NCBI RefSeq assembly: GCF_014698795.1
Contig: NZ_JACJTR010000004.1
Location: 306,217-370,216 of the forward strand
DNA: 64,000 nt
Source: Nostoc sp. FACHB-892
GTDB taxonomy: Bacteria; Cyanobacteriota; Cyanobacteriia; Cyanobacteriales; Nostocaceae
Direction: 5' to 3'
Under the pieces are notes generated by a model. That model did no database searches, was not told the origin of the DNA, and worked only from the letters and a program-made list of their open reading frames with translations. The translations under genes were made by a program, and so were the position numbers. The first letter of the stretch is position 1; every line of letters starts with the position of its first letter. Positions 8,655-17,830 of this stretch are shown piece by piece.

Positions 8655-9554
8655 CTAATTTATTGAGAAGCGTTGCCGGATATAAATTGCTACACCATTT
8701 AAAACTAAAATCAAGAGTAACAATGCAATAATTGTCGCCGCAGCTGCATCAGCAAAACCTGGTTCAGGACGAGTTATATAACTGTAAATTTGAATGGGTA
8801 ATGCCATAAATCTCTGAAATAAACCAGGGTTAAAAGTCAGAAAACCCACAGCACCTACAACAATTAGAGAGGCTGCATCACCAATAGCGCGGGATACAGA
8901 AATAATCACCCCAGTCAAAATACCGGGAATAGCATAGGGTATCACATGACTACTGATAGTTTTCCATTTCGTGACACCTAAGCCGTAGGAAGCATTTCTC
9001 AAGGAATCTGGAACAGCGCGAATTGCTTCTCTAGCTGTCACAATAATTACTGGTAAAGACAACAAAGATAAAGTCAATGCACCAGAAATCAAAGCGGGGC
9101 CGAACCCAAGCAAATAATTGAAAACTCCTAAACCCAGCAATCCATAAACAATAGAAGGCACACCCGCCAGATTGCTGATATTAATCTCAATAATCGCTGT
9201 CCACCAAGCTTTAGGTGCATACTCTTCTAGATATAAAGCTGCTCCGACACCAATGGGGACAGTGACTCCAATCACAATAATTCCTAAAAGGATACTGCTG
9301 ACAATAGCAGGACGGATACCGCCTTGGTCAGGAAAACGAGAAGGGGTTTCTGTTAGAAAACCGGGTGTTAAAAATCTGGTTAATCCATCTCGAAAAATAT
9401 CAAAAAGTAGCAAAGCCAGAACAAATATACCAATCAGCAGCCCTAACAAAAAAACTATTTCAAATATTTTTCCTAACGTCTCTCTACTTTCAACATTATC
9501 AGTAAACTCTGCCGCAGAATCTAAAGAACCATCTTGTTGATAACTTGTAGCCAT
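8655..9554 (-). CDS. pstA: Phosphate ABC transporter permease PstA
   Basis: The 299-residue protein has about six membrane helices and the binding-protein-dependent permease fold. Conserved segments include EINISNLAGVPSIVYGLLGLG and the EAA-type loop SYGLGVTKWKTISSHVIPYAIPG, and it ends in Arg-rich residues. It forms the phosphate channel with PstC and is contacted by PstB. The N-terminal 30 residues are polar and cytoplasmic. pstC ends 6 bp upstream, indicating one transcript. Confidence 0.93.
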   Translation of the reverse strand: MATSYQQDGSLDSAAEFTDNVESRETLGKIFEIVFLLGLLIGIFVLALLLFDIFRDGLTRFLTPGFLTETPSRFPDQGGIRPAIVSSILLGIIVIGVTVPIGVGAALYLEEYAPKAWWTAIIEINISNLAGVPSIVYGLLGLGVFNYLLGFGPALISGALTLSLLSLPVIIVTAREAIRAVPDSLRNASYGLGVTKWKTISSHVIPYAIPGILTGVIISVSRAIGDAASLIVVGAVGFLTFNPGLFQRFMALPIQIYSYITRPEPGFADAAAATIIALLLLILVLNGVAIYIRQRFSIN

Positions 9555-9560
9555 AACTTC

Positions 9561-10502
9561 TTAATCGTATTTTTCTTTATAGCGATTTGCAATCCAGTAA
9601 CTAACAATATTCAAAGCTAGGGTTATTAGAAATAAAAGAGCGCCCACAGCATATAAAGTCTTGAAACTGAGGCTACCACGCGGACTATCTCCACCAGAAA
9701 TTTGTGCCATGTAAGCTGTCATTGTTTCTACTGATTCCGCAAAGTTAATAGTCAGCTTTGGCTGTTGGCCTGCGGCAATCAGGACAGTCATGGTTTCACC
9801 CACAGCGCGAGAAATACCCAAAATAATTGAGGCTATAATTCCAGAAAGCGCTGCTGGGAGAACTATTTTAAAAATGCTTTCTAGTTTAGTGATACCTAAA
9901 GCGTAAGCTCCTTCACGCAAAGAACGTGGGACTGCTCGAATAGCATCTAAGCTGATGGAACCAACAGTAGGAGTAATCATTATCCCCATCATTAACCCTG
10001 CACTCAAGGCATTAAATATTTCTAGAGGGATAATATTTCGCAGTAATGGTGTGAGGAACAACAGCGCAAAGTAACCATATACTACAGTTGGTATCCCTGC
10101 TAAAAGTTCTACTGCTGGACGTAAAATTGCTGCTACTTTGGGTTGAGCATACTCACTTAAATAAATAGCAGAAAATAACCCCAAAGGAATAGCAACTGCC
10201 ATAGCTATAACTGTAGTTAAGAAAGTACCAGCTATCAATGGCCAAACACCAAAATGTCTATCTGCAAATAGAGGTGTCCACTTAGTATCAAGAAAGAATT
10301 GAGCAAAGGTAACTTCTTGGAAAAAACCAAATGCCTCTTGAAAAATAATTAAGACAATACCAAAGGTAGTCAAAACAGAAACTAAAGCACAAGCAAATAA
10401 AATTACCGCAATAACCTTTTCTAAGATATCTTCAGATGCATTTTTCTCTAGTGACTGTCTGAACAGTTGATAAGAGTCTTCTTCAGAATTGCTATTTTGC
10501 AT
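9561..10502 (-). CDS. pstC: Phosphate ABC transporter permease PstC
   Basis: This 313-residue membrane protein has the PstC signatures [14 protein letters not shown] and [21 protein letters not shown] (the ATPase-docking loop), with about six membrane helices after a 30-residue polar N-terminus. It pairs with PstA to form the phosphate channel. It lies 49 bp after pstS and 6 bp before pstA on the same strand. Nothing is unusual about it. Confidence 0.93.
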   Translation of the reverse strand: MQNSNSEEDSYQLFRQSLEKNASEDILEKVIAVILFACALVSVLTTFGIVLIIFQEAFGFFQEVTFAQFFLDTKWTPLFADRHFGVWPLIAGTFLTTVIAMAVAIPLGLFSAIYLSEYAQPKVAAILRPAVELLAGIPTVVYGYFALLFLTPLLRNIIPLEIFNALSAGLMMGIMITPTVGSISLDAIRAVPRSLREGAYALGITKLESIFKIVLPAALSGIIASIILGISRAVGETMTVLIAAGQQPKLTINFAESVETMTAYMAQISGGDSPRGSLSFKTLYAVGALLFLITLALNIVSYWIANRYKEKYD

Positions 10503-10551
10503 AAACAGTTAAATTTTGGATACAATGACACTACAAAGACTAGTACTTTAT

Positions 10552-11553
10552 TTAAATAAAGTTTGTGATTGGCTGCCCAGGTTTTGCTTTTTTAAACTTT
10601 GTACCAGTTTCACCAGTAGTCAATTTTTGTTTTACCTTGACATAAGCTTCGTCAGGTAATGCTACATAACCTACGCTATCTACCCACTTCCAAGAATTTT
10701 CCAGATAAAATTCTACAAATTCTTTGACTGCTGTCTTACTATCTAAAGATTTTTTACTCACATAGATGAACAGGGGACGAGATAAAGGTGTGTAGATATT
10801 TTTGATCACATTATCTATGGGAACTGGTTTTTCACATTTTCCTGTAGGGCTTTCTACAGCAACTAAATTGAGTTTATCTTGGTTTTGAATATAATAAGAT
10901 ATGCCTACATAACCTAAAGCTGATACCTCACCTGAAACTCCTTGTACGAGTAAATTTTGATTGTGACTGGGAGTATAATCTGTACGGCCATTCTTGGCTT
11001 TGCCAGTTACAGCTTGAGTCATATAATCAAACGTTCCCGTATCAGAAGCCGGAGCATAAAGCTTTAGTGGTTGGCTAGGAAATTTGGGATTAACTTGATT
11101 CCAATTCAATATTTTGCCATCTGATTTAGCGCTCCAAATAGTGTTCAGTTCCTTTATAGTTAGACATTTGGCAAAATTATTTTGACGGTTAGTAATCACA
11201 GCGATGCCGTCTAAAGCTATAGGTAACTCAACAAATTCAATATTCTTACTTTTACATTTTTTTATTTCTTCATCCCTAATAGTACGAGAAGCACCAACAA
11301 TATCGATATCACCAGCACAAAACTTACTAATGCCACCACCAGTACCACTTGAGGCAACGCTAACTTTAGCTTCAGGTTTGACTTTCCCGTATTCTTCTGC
11401 AACTGCTAAAGAAACGGGAAAACCTACAGCCGCACCATCAATACTCACCTGGCTTTTCAATTCTTGCCCACCGTTACAAGCAGTGATACTGCTGGTAATA
11501 AACATTAAAGATGTTAGGAAAAAGCTATCTTTAAATCGGCTACGAAAGCTCAT
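10552..11553 (-). CDS. pstS: Phosphate-binding lipoprotein PstS
   Basis: The 333-residue protein has a signal peptide ending in a lipobox SITAC (Cys26), so it is lipid-anchored outside the cytoplasmic membrane. Phosphate-binding motifs are visible: SSGTGGGISKFCAGDIDIVGASR, which combines the Ser/Gly-rich phosphate loop and the Asp/Ser region, and PASDTGTFDYM. It delivers phosphate to PstCA. It begins 73 bp downstream of the sulfate-binding protein gene on the same strand. I see no tandem Pho box in that short gap, so it is probably transcribed from a promoter upstream of sbp or from an unrecognised one. Confidence 0.92.
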   Translation of the reverse strand: MSFRSRFKDSFFLTSLMFITSSITACNGGQELKSQVSIDGAAVGFPVSLAVAEEYGKVKPEAKVSVASSGTGGGISKFCAGDIDIVGASRTIRDEEIKKCKSKNIEFVELPIALDGIAVITNRQNNFAKCLTIKELNTIWSAKSDGKILNWNQVNPKFPSQPLKLYAPASDTGTFDYMTQAVTGKAKNGRTDYTPSHNQNLLVQGVSGEVSALGYVGISYYIQNQDKLNLVAVESPTGKCEKPVPIDNVIKNIYTPLSRPLFIYVSKKSLDSKTAVKEFVEFYLENSWKWVDSVGYVALPDEAYVKVKQKLTTGETGTKFKKAKPGQPITNFI

Positions 11554-11626
11554 AAATTATCAATTTAGATAAAGTGACTGCGAATTTCTTACTGTCAGTA
11601 AAGAATGCTGCATGAAAAAAGAGATA

Positions 11627-12793
11627 TTATGCTTTGCTTGCAGCTTGAATTTTGTCAAAAATCGCCCCATCTCCAAAAAACTTTTTCTGGATAATATCCC
11701 AGCCACCTAAATCTTGAGATGTGAATAAAGTTTCAATTGGAGGATATTTTGATGCTACTTCTTGGGTAACCGTGGGGTTAACTGGACGATATTGTAATTT
11801 TGCAAATTCCCGTTGAGCTTCTGTTGAGTAAAGAAAATCAACAAACGCCTGTGCAACTTCTCTTGTACCGTGCTTATCGACATTTTTATCGACTACGGCT
11901 ACAGGATTATCAATAGAAATATTGACTTTTGGTATGACATAAGGCAGTTTCGGCCCAGTTTTTTCCGCCAAAATTACCTCATTTTCGTAGTTAATTAAGA
12001 CATCTCCTTGACCTTTTTGGAAAAATAAATCGCTTGCTTCACGGGCATCTTTTATCAGCACAGGAGTGTTTTTATAAACTTTCGTGAGATAATCTAGCGC
12101 CGTCGCTTCGTCACCTCCTGTTAGAGTTACAGAACCCCAGAAAGCTAAAAATTCCCAGATAGCAATACCAGAAGTTTTTGGGTTAGCCGCAATTACTTTC
12201 ACGCCATCTTTTGCCAAGTCTGCCCAAGTATTTATACTTTTTGGATTGCCTTCGCGCGTTACGATCGCAGCAACCGATCTACTAACAATACCATTTCTGG
12301 GAGCTTTGATTTCCCAGCCTGATTTAATCAAACCCGCCTGTTGAATTTTGTTTACATCCAGTGGAAGTGCCAAATGTACTATGTCCGCTTCTTGCGAACC
12401 GGCAATCACAGTAGCAGTTTGAGAGCCAGAACCACCATAACTTTGTTCAAACGTGACGTTTTGGTTATGTTCTTGCTTCCACTTTTCGACGAATTTAGGT
12501 ATTATCTGGTCATGAGCTGCTTTTGTAACAGAGAAAGAAACTAATCTTACCTTAACATCATTTTTGCTAGCTGAACTGCTTCCAGAGCATGAGGCAACTG
12601 CTATACTGAAAAAAGTGCCTATGAGAAACAGACTCACAAAGCTTTGCACAGTGTGTTTATTGAACCAACTCCTAATTATGTGTTGATACCAGAGCTGTGT
12701 AGCCTGCAAAGCTTTCATGGCATAAGCCTGCATCCCTTCAATTAGAGATTTACTTAATTGTGTCAGTTGTTGAGACTTGCTCATCAGAATCAC
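11627..12793 (-). CDS. sbpA: Sulfate/thiosulfate-binding protein (Sbp/CysP family)
   Basis: The 388-residue protein contains the sulfate-binding family core: LVSFSVTKAAHDQIIPKF, YGGSGSQ, ADIVHLALP, AANPKTSGIAIWEFLAFWG and LINYENEVILA. The signal is unusual: about 45 mostly polar residues precede the hydrophobic stretch and a lipobox-like AVASC. Starts at Met4 or at Met20 (GMQAYAMK) would shorten this leader. It should bind sulfate or thiosulfate outside the membrane, but the permease and ATPase genes (cysTWA) are absent and the next genes are pstSCAB. A palindromic motif sits just upstream, and a LysR gene is divergent across 400 bp. Confidence 0.88.
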   Translation of the reverse strand: MILMSKSQQLTQLSKSLIEGMQAYAMKALQATQLWYQHIIRSWFNKHTVQSFVSLFLIGTFFSIAVASCSGSSSASKNDVKVRLVSFSVTKAAHDQIIPKFVEKWKQEHNQNVTFEQSYGGSGSQTATVIAGSQEADIVHLALPLDVNKIQQAGLIKSGWEIKAPRNGIVSRSVAAIVTREGNPKSINTWADLAKDGVKVIAANPKTSGIAIWEFLAFWGSVTLTGGDEATALDYLTKVYKNTPVLIKDAREASDLFFQKGQGDVLINYENEVILAEKTGPKLPYVIPKVNISIDNPVAVVDKNVDKHGTREVAQAFVDFLYSTEAQREFAKLQYRPVNPTVTQEVASKYPPIETLFTSQDLGGWDIIQKKFFGDGAIFDKIQAASKA

Positions 12794-12803
12794 CCCTAAA
12801 TCT

Positions 12804-12827
12804 ACGGTATTTCTAGGCGAATACCGT
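12804..12827. promoter_or_regulatory. Palindromic candidate LysR operator upstream of sbp
   Basis: ACGGTATT and AATACCGT form a perfect inverted repeat with an 8-base spacer, 11 bp before the sbp start. It fits the dyad type bound by LysR regulators and shares ACGGTATTTCT with the ssuD promoter. The rest of the 400-bp gap (12828-13193) is AT-rich with no other clear feature. Confidence 0.5.
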
Positions 12828-13193
12828 AATTAAAAAATTATAGGGTATATAGAATAATATTTATCTATCATCTGGCTTAAATTATTTTTACTAAGTCATG
12901 ATTTGCTGATTGAAATATTAAAAGCAAGCAGAAGGTGAAAACTCAGCAATAATTAAATCAAGCTTTTTGTCGCATCAGCAGCTAATCTATATCGCTTTAC
13001 CTGAACGTAGTTTTACTCTATGGCTTCCCATCAATCAATAATAGAAATCAGTATTTCTTGCCAGATACATAGATAAAATTTATGTTTAAGCAGATATAAC
13101 AGCGTACACGTATCTACAATTTTCCGCCCAACTTAACGTATAATACTTCCCTAATGTATAAAATTACTATGGTAAAAAGCATAAATAGCAAAA

Positions 13194-14129
13194 ATGACGC
13201 TCGAACAGTTGCGAATTTTTTTAGTCGTTGCAGAAATGCTGCACTTTACCCGCGCAGCTGAAGCGCTTTATATTACCCAACCAGCAGTAAGTGCTGCTAT
13301 CCAAACCTTGGAGACAGAATATGGTACGAAGTTATTTCATCGTATTGGTCGTCATATTGAAATTACAGATGCTGGTAAATTATTGCAGTGTGAAGCACAA
13401 AAAATTCTGGCTCATGTAGAGTTAACAGAACGTGGCTTAAAAGAATTAAATAATCTGCAACGGGGAGAGTTGAAGTTAGGAGCAAGCCTGACGGTGGGGA
13501 ATTATTGGCTACCCGAAAAAATTAGTCAATTCAAGCACTTATATCCTGGTATTTTTATTGACTGTAAGCTAGGAAATGCTGAAGAAATTTCTGAAGGGAC
13601 TGCTGTGGGGATGTATGATTTAGGTCTGGTAACAGGGGAGATTAAAGCATCATTGCAGCACTGTTTAGAGAAAGAAGAAGTAGGAAGCGATCGCCTGCAA
13701 ATTGTTGTCAGCAAATCTCACCCTTGGTTCCATCGTAGCGAAATTTATGTAGATGAATTACTAAATACCACTTGGGTAATGCGTGAATCTGGTTCCGGCG
13801 CACAACAGATGTTTCACCAAGCTTTACAAAGTTGGGGAATTGAACCCAGTAAGTTGGATGTTGTACTTAATCTGAACACTAGCGAAATGGTGAAAGCAGT
13901 TGTAGAAAGTAGCGTTGGTGCAGCGGCGATCCCCGAATTGATAGTGAAAAAAGAATTGCAACTCGGAACATTACACTCCGTGCAAATTATCGATCCCAGA
14001 AAAAAATCCGGGAAGAAATTAGAAATTGTCCAACCTGTTTGGAAACTAAAACACCATCAACGTTTTCATACAAGAGTGATGACAGCTTTTGAAGCCCTGC
14101 TGATGCCAAATAATATACAATGTGCTTAA
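13194..14129 (+). CDS. LysR-family transcriptional regulator
   Basis: The 311-residue protein has the canonical N-terminal winged helix-turn-helix (LRIFLVVAEMLHFTRAAEALYITQPAVSAAIQTLE, about residues 5-40) and a C-terminal substrate-binding-like effector domain. It is divergent from the sulfate-binding protein gene and is the natural candidate to bind the palindrome at 12804-12827. Together with sulfonate and sulfate genes nearby, a CysR-like role in sulfur supply is plausible; relatives such as CbbR/NdhR control carbon genes, so the effector is unproven. Its stop overlaps the convergent CadD-like gene by 4 bp. Confidence 0.88.
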   Translation: MTLEQLRIFLVVAEMLHFTRAAEALYITQPAVSAAIQTLETEYGTKLFHRIGRHIEITDAGKLLQCEAQKILAHVELTERGLKELNNLQRGELKLGASLTVGNYWLPEKISQFKHLYPGIFIDCKLGNAEEISEGTAVGMYDLGLVTGEIKASLQHCLEKEEVGSDRLQIVVSKSHPWFHRSEIYVDELLNTTWVMRESGSGAQQMFHQALQSWGIEPSKLDVVLNLNTSEMVKAVVESSVGAAAIPELIVKKELQLGTLHSVQIIDPRKKSGKKLEIVQPVWKLKHHQRFHTRVMTAFEALLMPNNIQCA

Positions 14130-14809
14130 TTTGTTCTATTTTTTTTGACTAAAATTGTTAAACATATACAACTTGCTATTAACTTTATCACACTTAAAGC
14201 CTGTGTTTTTAATACTATTACTCCACCCAAAATTATTAATATAAATGGTAATATATAATTAAAATTCTGATTTATAATATTTACATTTGTTGTTTGATAA
14301 GCTAATCTATAAGCCAGATAGCACCAAACTGCTATTAATATAAAAAAACTGACAACAATTATCAAAAAGTTATTTAAATTGCTACTAGCAAATAGTGGTA
14401 TGTAGACGCTGATATTATCGCTTCCATTAGCAATAGTGATGACTGCCACACTGTAAGTTTGTACATTAAAAATGCTGGCGGTGTTTGTCTGTGGATATTC
14501 TGTTGTTTCAACTGCAACCTCTTGAATTTCGTCCTCTTCTTGATTGATTAAACTACTAATACCCATCGCTATAGGGATTAATCCCAGCAAGCCAATCCAA
14601 TTAGGTGAGATGATTAATCCACCTAATAACCCCGGAAGGCTGGCAAGAACTAAAATAGTAAAGCCTAAATATTGACCAGCAATAATATGTCGGCATCTAA
14701 AGCTAGAATTAATCTGTGAAAATAGTAGTAATAAAATAACGATATCATCAATATTAGTGGCAATAAAAGCTGAGATTCCCACTAAAACTGTAGTAATAAA
14801 CTCATTCAT
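14126..14809 (-). CDS. CadD-family cadmium resistance-like transporter
   Basis: The 227-residue, very hydrophobic protein has about six membrane helices and the CadD/LysE-superfamily pattern: an N-terminal TNIDDIVILLLLFSQ, GQYLGF, a loop rich in acidic residues in the middle, and ANGSDNISVYIPLFA in the second half. The acidic TNIDD and NGSDN motifs probably line the cation path. It is convergent with the LysR gene. A second family member lies 0.5 kb away in the opposite direction. Whether it exports Cd2+, another metal or a small solute is unknown. Confidence 0.8.
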   Translation of the reverse strand: MNEFITTVLVGISAFIATNIDDIVILLLLFSQINSSFRCRHIIAGQYLGFTILVLASLPGLLGGLIISPNWIGLLGLIPIAMGISSLINQEEDEIQEVAVETTEYPQTNTASIFNVQTYSVAVITIANGSDNISVYIPLFASSNLNNFLIIVVSFFILIAVWCYLAYRLAYQTTNVNIINQNFNYILPFILIILGGVIVLKTQALSVIKLIASCICLTILVKKNRTN

Positions 14810-15312
14810 TGCAATATATCCTGATTTAGTTAAAAATATATTACTTCAACATGATTTTCTTTTAACCCTACTACCAAAGGGGGACATTTAATTTGTTTCT
14901 TTATAATATACCGAGATAAATAAGGATGGTGCGTTGCACTGCGTGGCAATACCACTCATATTGGATATTTGTTTTTAATTTTATAAATTCCTGATTGTAA
15001 TTAGCCTTAACACAAAAAATAGTAGTTTATTTTTAATAATCTGTGTTTATCGTTTTAATCACAAAGAGTATTTGCTTTTATTGAGCCGAAAGCAATAGTA
15101 TTAATTTCAGACGCAACTTCGTATAACTTGCTGAAAAAGCACTTATTCAGGAATTACCAGTTCATTTGATAGCGATCGCTTGAAAAAAATTACAAAACTT
15201 ATTGTCTGCTAATGCTAGACAGAGCAGCCTAATAAAAGTTTAATCTGCCCTCAACTTCAACATTAGAGAGGGACTAGAAAACAACAAAACTATATTCTTG
15301 CAAACAAAAAAC
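14810..15312. other. Intergenic region between two divergent cadD-like genes
   Basis: This 503-bp AT-rich stretch holds one HIP1 octamer near 15174 and a fragment resembling the common GTGCGTTGCACTGCGTGGC intergenic repeat near 14930. It probably contains both divergent promoters; I see no clear -10/-35, operator or RNA gene. Confidence 0.5.
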
Positions 15313-15984
15313 ATGAGTTGGTTAATTGGTACAATAATTATTGGGATTTCTGCTGCGATCGCAACTACTTTTGATGATAATTTGTATTTGACAGCCTTCT
15401 TTGGTAAAGTCAATCATGCCTTTCGTCCCAGGCATATTATTATCGGTGAATTTTTAGGATTCACGGCTTTAGTATTTGCCAGTCTTCCTGGTTTTTTTGG
15501 TGGTCTGATAATTCCCCATACCTGGATTGGATTACTAGGTTTTCTGCCAATCGCTATTGGAATTAATCATCTTTTGAGGAAAGAAGATAATGAAGAAACC
15601 ACACAAGCTGTATCAATTAACTTAAAGCATACCAAACCTCAGCGTCAGAAGAAATCACTCTGGGGGACGATACGCGACCCACAAACCTACCGCGTTTCTG
15701 CTGTTACCATTGCTAATGGAGGAAATAATATTGGCATTTACGTACCGTTGTTTGCCAGTAGTACCCTGCCACGTTTAGGAGTAATTTTGTTAGTTTGCTA
15801 TTTAACAGTTGGGTTGTGGTGTTTTCTATCTTATAACCTGACTCGTAATCCTTTAATCGCACCTGTTCTAGCTAATTATGGTCGAAAAATCTTTCCCTTT
15901 GTCTTAATTTGGTTGGGATACTCCATCTTAATGGACAGTGAAAGCTATCGACTCTTACCCACTTTTGCCATGTTTTCTAATTAA
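15313..15984 (+). CDS. CadD-family cadmium resistance-like transporter, second copy
   Basis: This protein of 223 residues from ATG 15313 (a TTG at 15298 is also in frame but less likely) is similar to the previous CadD-like protein: HAFRPRHIIIGEFLGFTALVFASLPGFFGGLI parallels the other copy, and VTIANGGNNIGIYVPLFA matches the second motif. The motifs differ: TTFDDNLYLT replaces TNIDDIVIL, and the second Asp motif is NGGNN instead of NGSDN. The two copies may therefore have different ions, or one may be less active. Neither start has a strong ribosome-binding site. It is followed closely by a secreted pentapeptide-repeat gene. Confidence 0.78.
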   Translation: MSWLIGTIIIGISAAIATTFDDNLYLTAFFGKVNHAFRPRHIIIGEFLGFTALVFASLPGFFGGLIIPHTWIGLLGFLPIAIGINHLLRKEDNEETTQAVSINLKHTKPQRQKKSLWGTIRDPQTYRVSAVTIANGGNNIGIYVPLFASSTLPRLGVILLVCYLTVGLWCFLSYNLTRNPLIAPVLANYGRKIFPFVLIWLGYSILMDSESYRLLPTFAMFSN

Positions 15985-16070
15985 AGGATCTTTCTCAGAA
16001 ATACTCTGCGTTCCTACCCTGCGACAATCTCTACGTTTAAAAACTCTCAAAAAATCACAAAAATAAACTC

Positions 16071-16643
16071 ATGAACACACTCAACTTCAAAAAAATCACT
16101 TCCTGGATTTTAGGACTTGTAATGGTATTTTCTCTACTTAACCAACCTCACGCCCTAGCTCAAGTGGAAACATCACCTAATCTAACCCCATCCACATCTG
16201 TTCCAGTAGAATCTCCCATAGTATTACCTGCCGAATCAATTCCAGCGAATGTGAGACGTTTGTTAGAAACTAATGAATGCGTAGGATGTAACTTGAATGG
16301 AGTATCTTTTGAAGGAGCAAACCTGCAAGGCGCTAATCTAGAATCAGCAAACTTGCAAAATGTCAAATTTGAAAAAGCTAATTTACAAGGAATCAACCTC
16401 AAGTTAGCAAACTTGCAGGGAGTAGATTTAGGCAAAGCCAATATTGCACAAGCAAATCTACAAGGAGCAAATTTATTTGATGCCGATTTAGAAAAAGCCA
16501 ACCTACAAGGAGCAAATTTGGAAGGGGCAAATCTCCAAAATGCTGACTTGGAGAAAACAAATCTCACTAATGCAAATATAAATGGAGCTAACTTACGCGG
16601 AGCTGAATTAGAAGGCGCAATTGGAGTTTTTGGGCGTGTTTAG
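16071..16643 (+). CDS. Secreted pentapeptide-repeat protein
   Basis: The 190-residue protein opens with a clear signal peptide, cut probably after HALAQ (about residue 31), followed by a Pro/Ser/Thr-rich linker. It then has ECVGCNLNGVSFEGANL and roughly 20 pentapeptides of the A(N/D)LxX type forming a right-handed beta-helix. Such exported pentapeptide proteins with a CxxC cap are common in cyanobacteria; their function is unknown. The regular repeats cause an open reading frame on the opposite strand that should be ignored. Confidence 0.85.
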   Translation: MNTLNFKKITSWILGLVMVFSLLNQPHALAQVETSPNLTPSTSVPVESPIVLPAESIPANVRRLLETNECVGCNLNGVSFEGANLQGANLESANLQNVKFEKANLQGINLKLANLQGVDLGKANIAQANLQGANLFDADLEKANLQGANLEGANLQNADLEKTNLTNANINGANLRGAELEGAIGVFGRV

Positions 16644-16688
16644 GAAACTAGTGAGATAATCTTCCTTTTCATTCCAGCCCTCAGAAAA

Positions 16689-17480
16689 CTAATAAACTAG
16701 CTTGGCACTCACCATCATTAAAATAAAGTAAACCATAAACCGCAATGGTTTTTGAGGTACAGATTGGCAGATTTTAGCTCCTAGTAATACACCTGGTACT
16801 GAGCCAAGCCATATCGGTAGGACTAAACTCCAATCAACTGTTCCCAATGTGAGATGCCCAACCGCAGTAAATAGTAGGAGAATTGCTGCTTGGGAAATAT
16901 CTGTCCCTACCAACTTCTTAGCATCCAAGCGGAAAAATGTAATCAGTACTAAGGCAAACATTGAGCCGGAAGCGACGCTTGTCAAACCAACAATACAACC
17001 TAAAAATGCTCCTATACTTATTGTCTGCAAGCGTCCTAGTTGAGTTGTTAAGTCAAATTTGGGAAGTTCAGGTAAATGTAGATTAGGGAAGAAAGTCAAC
17101 AGCAGCATTTGTACCAACGCTAATACTGTAACTAACAGAATTGTTAAACCTAGTAAGTGTAGGGTAATATGGTTCAGTTGATGCTCTTTTTGCTGTTTAA
17201 TCAGGTGTAATATCCCTACCCCAACAAGAGAACCGGGAACGCTTCCTAAAGCTAACCATTTCACCGTCTGCAAATCAAGGGTTTTTTGTTGCCAGTGTTT
17301 GATGCTACCAACAACTTTCATCAGTGTGGCTGCAACGACATCAGAACTTACTGCCACAGCAGGCGGTACTTGAAAAACAAAAATCAACATCGGGGTAATG
17401 AGAGAAGCACCACCAACTCCTGTCAAACCAACAATAATTCCCACTAGAAAGCTGAAGAAAGGCAATAATAAAAAATCCAT
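16689..17480 (-). CDS. TauE/SafE-family sulfite/sulfonate exporter
   Basis: From ATG 17480 the protein has 263 residues; an upstream in-frame ATG (17561) would add 27 polar residues, but AAGGACAG lies just before the internal start. It is an integral membrane protein with TSUP-family signatures: LVGIIVGLTGVGGASLITPML near the N-terminus and the repeated GCIVGLTSVASGSM in the second half. Family members export sulfite, sulfoacetate or related anions. Since SsuD releases sulfite, detoxification of that product is a reasonable role. The TACCGTATTTT motif 154 bp upstream supports sulfur control. Confidence 0.82.
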   Translation of the reverse strand: MDFLLLPFFSFLVGIIVGLTGVGGASLITPMLIFVFQVPPAVAVSSDVVAATLMKVVGSIKHWQQKTLDLQTVKWLALGSVPGSLVGVGILHLIKQQKEHQLNHITLHLLGLTILLVTVLALVQMLLLTFFPNLHLPELPKFDLTTQLGRLQTISIGAFLGCIVGLTSVASGSMFALVLITFFRLDAKKLVGTDISQAAILLLFTAVGHLTLGTVDWSLVLPIWLGSVPGVLLGAKICQSVPQKPLRFMVYFILMMVSAKLVY

Positions 17481-17830
17481 ACTTCTGTCCTTACCTGGGG
17501 TTTTGTAGATGCGTTTGTGTTTACCTGAAACGAAAAGATTGGTTTGAATGCTGTTGTGCAAACTGTTTTAGGCAACTGCAAGTTTTAAATAAATGTGGAA
17601 AAATTTCCACTAAATACTAAATATCTACTGGCTTACCGTATTTTATATTTAAAATATAATCAAAGTCCATCTTTTTGTGAAAATATACAAAAGCTTGGTG
17701 TTAGTTTATACAAAAGCTATAGAATATTTTCTAGAAAAAGACTGTCTAGCAGATATTTATGCCTCAGTAGTAAAATAATTACTAGTTATTCAAAAAACTA
17801 CTTTAATTGCAGCCAAATATCGTATTTAGT
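17481..17830. other. Divergent promoter region, TauE-like / PAP2 genes
   Basis: An AT-rich gap of 350 bp. It includes TTACCGTATTTTATAT (17633-17648), related to the putative sulfur operator, and GTGGAAAAATTTCCAC (17595-17610), a near-perfect palindrome. Reading frames here look random. Confidence 0.45.

Noticed and set aside
16160..16567. 135-residue frame opposite the pentapeptide-repeat gene
   Set aside because: Its regular pattern (FAPCRLAFSKSA...) is the mirror of the pentapeptide codons; the plus-strand gene has a signal peptide and repeats.
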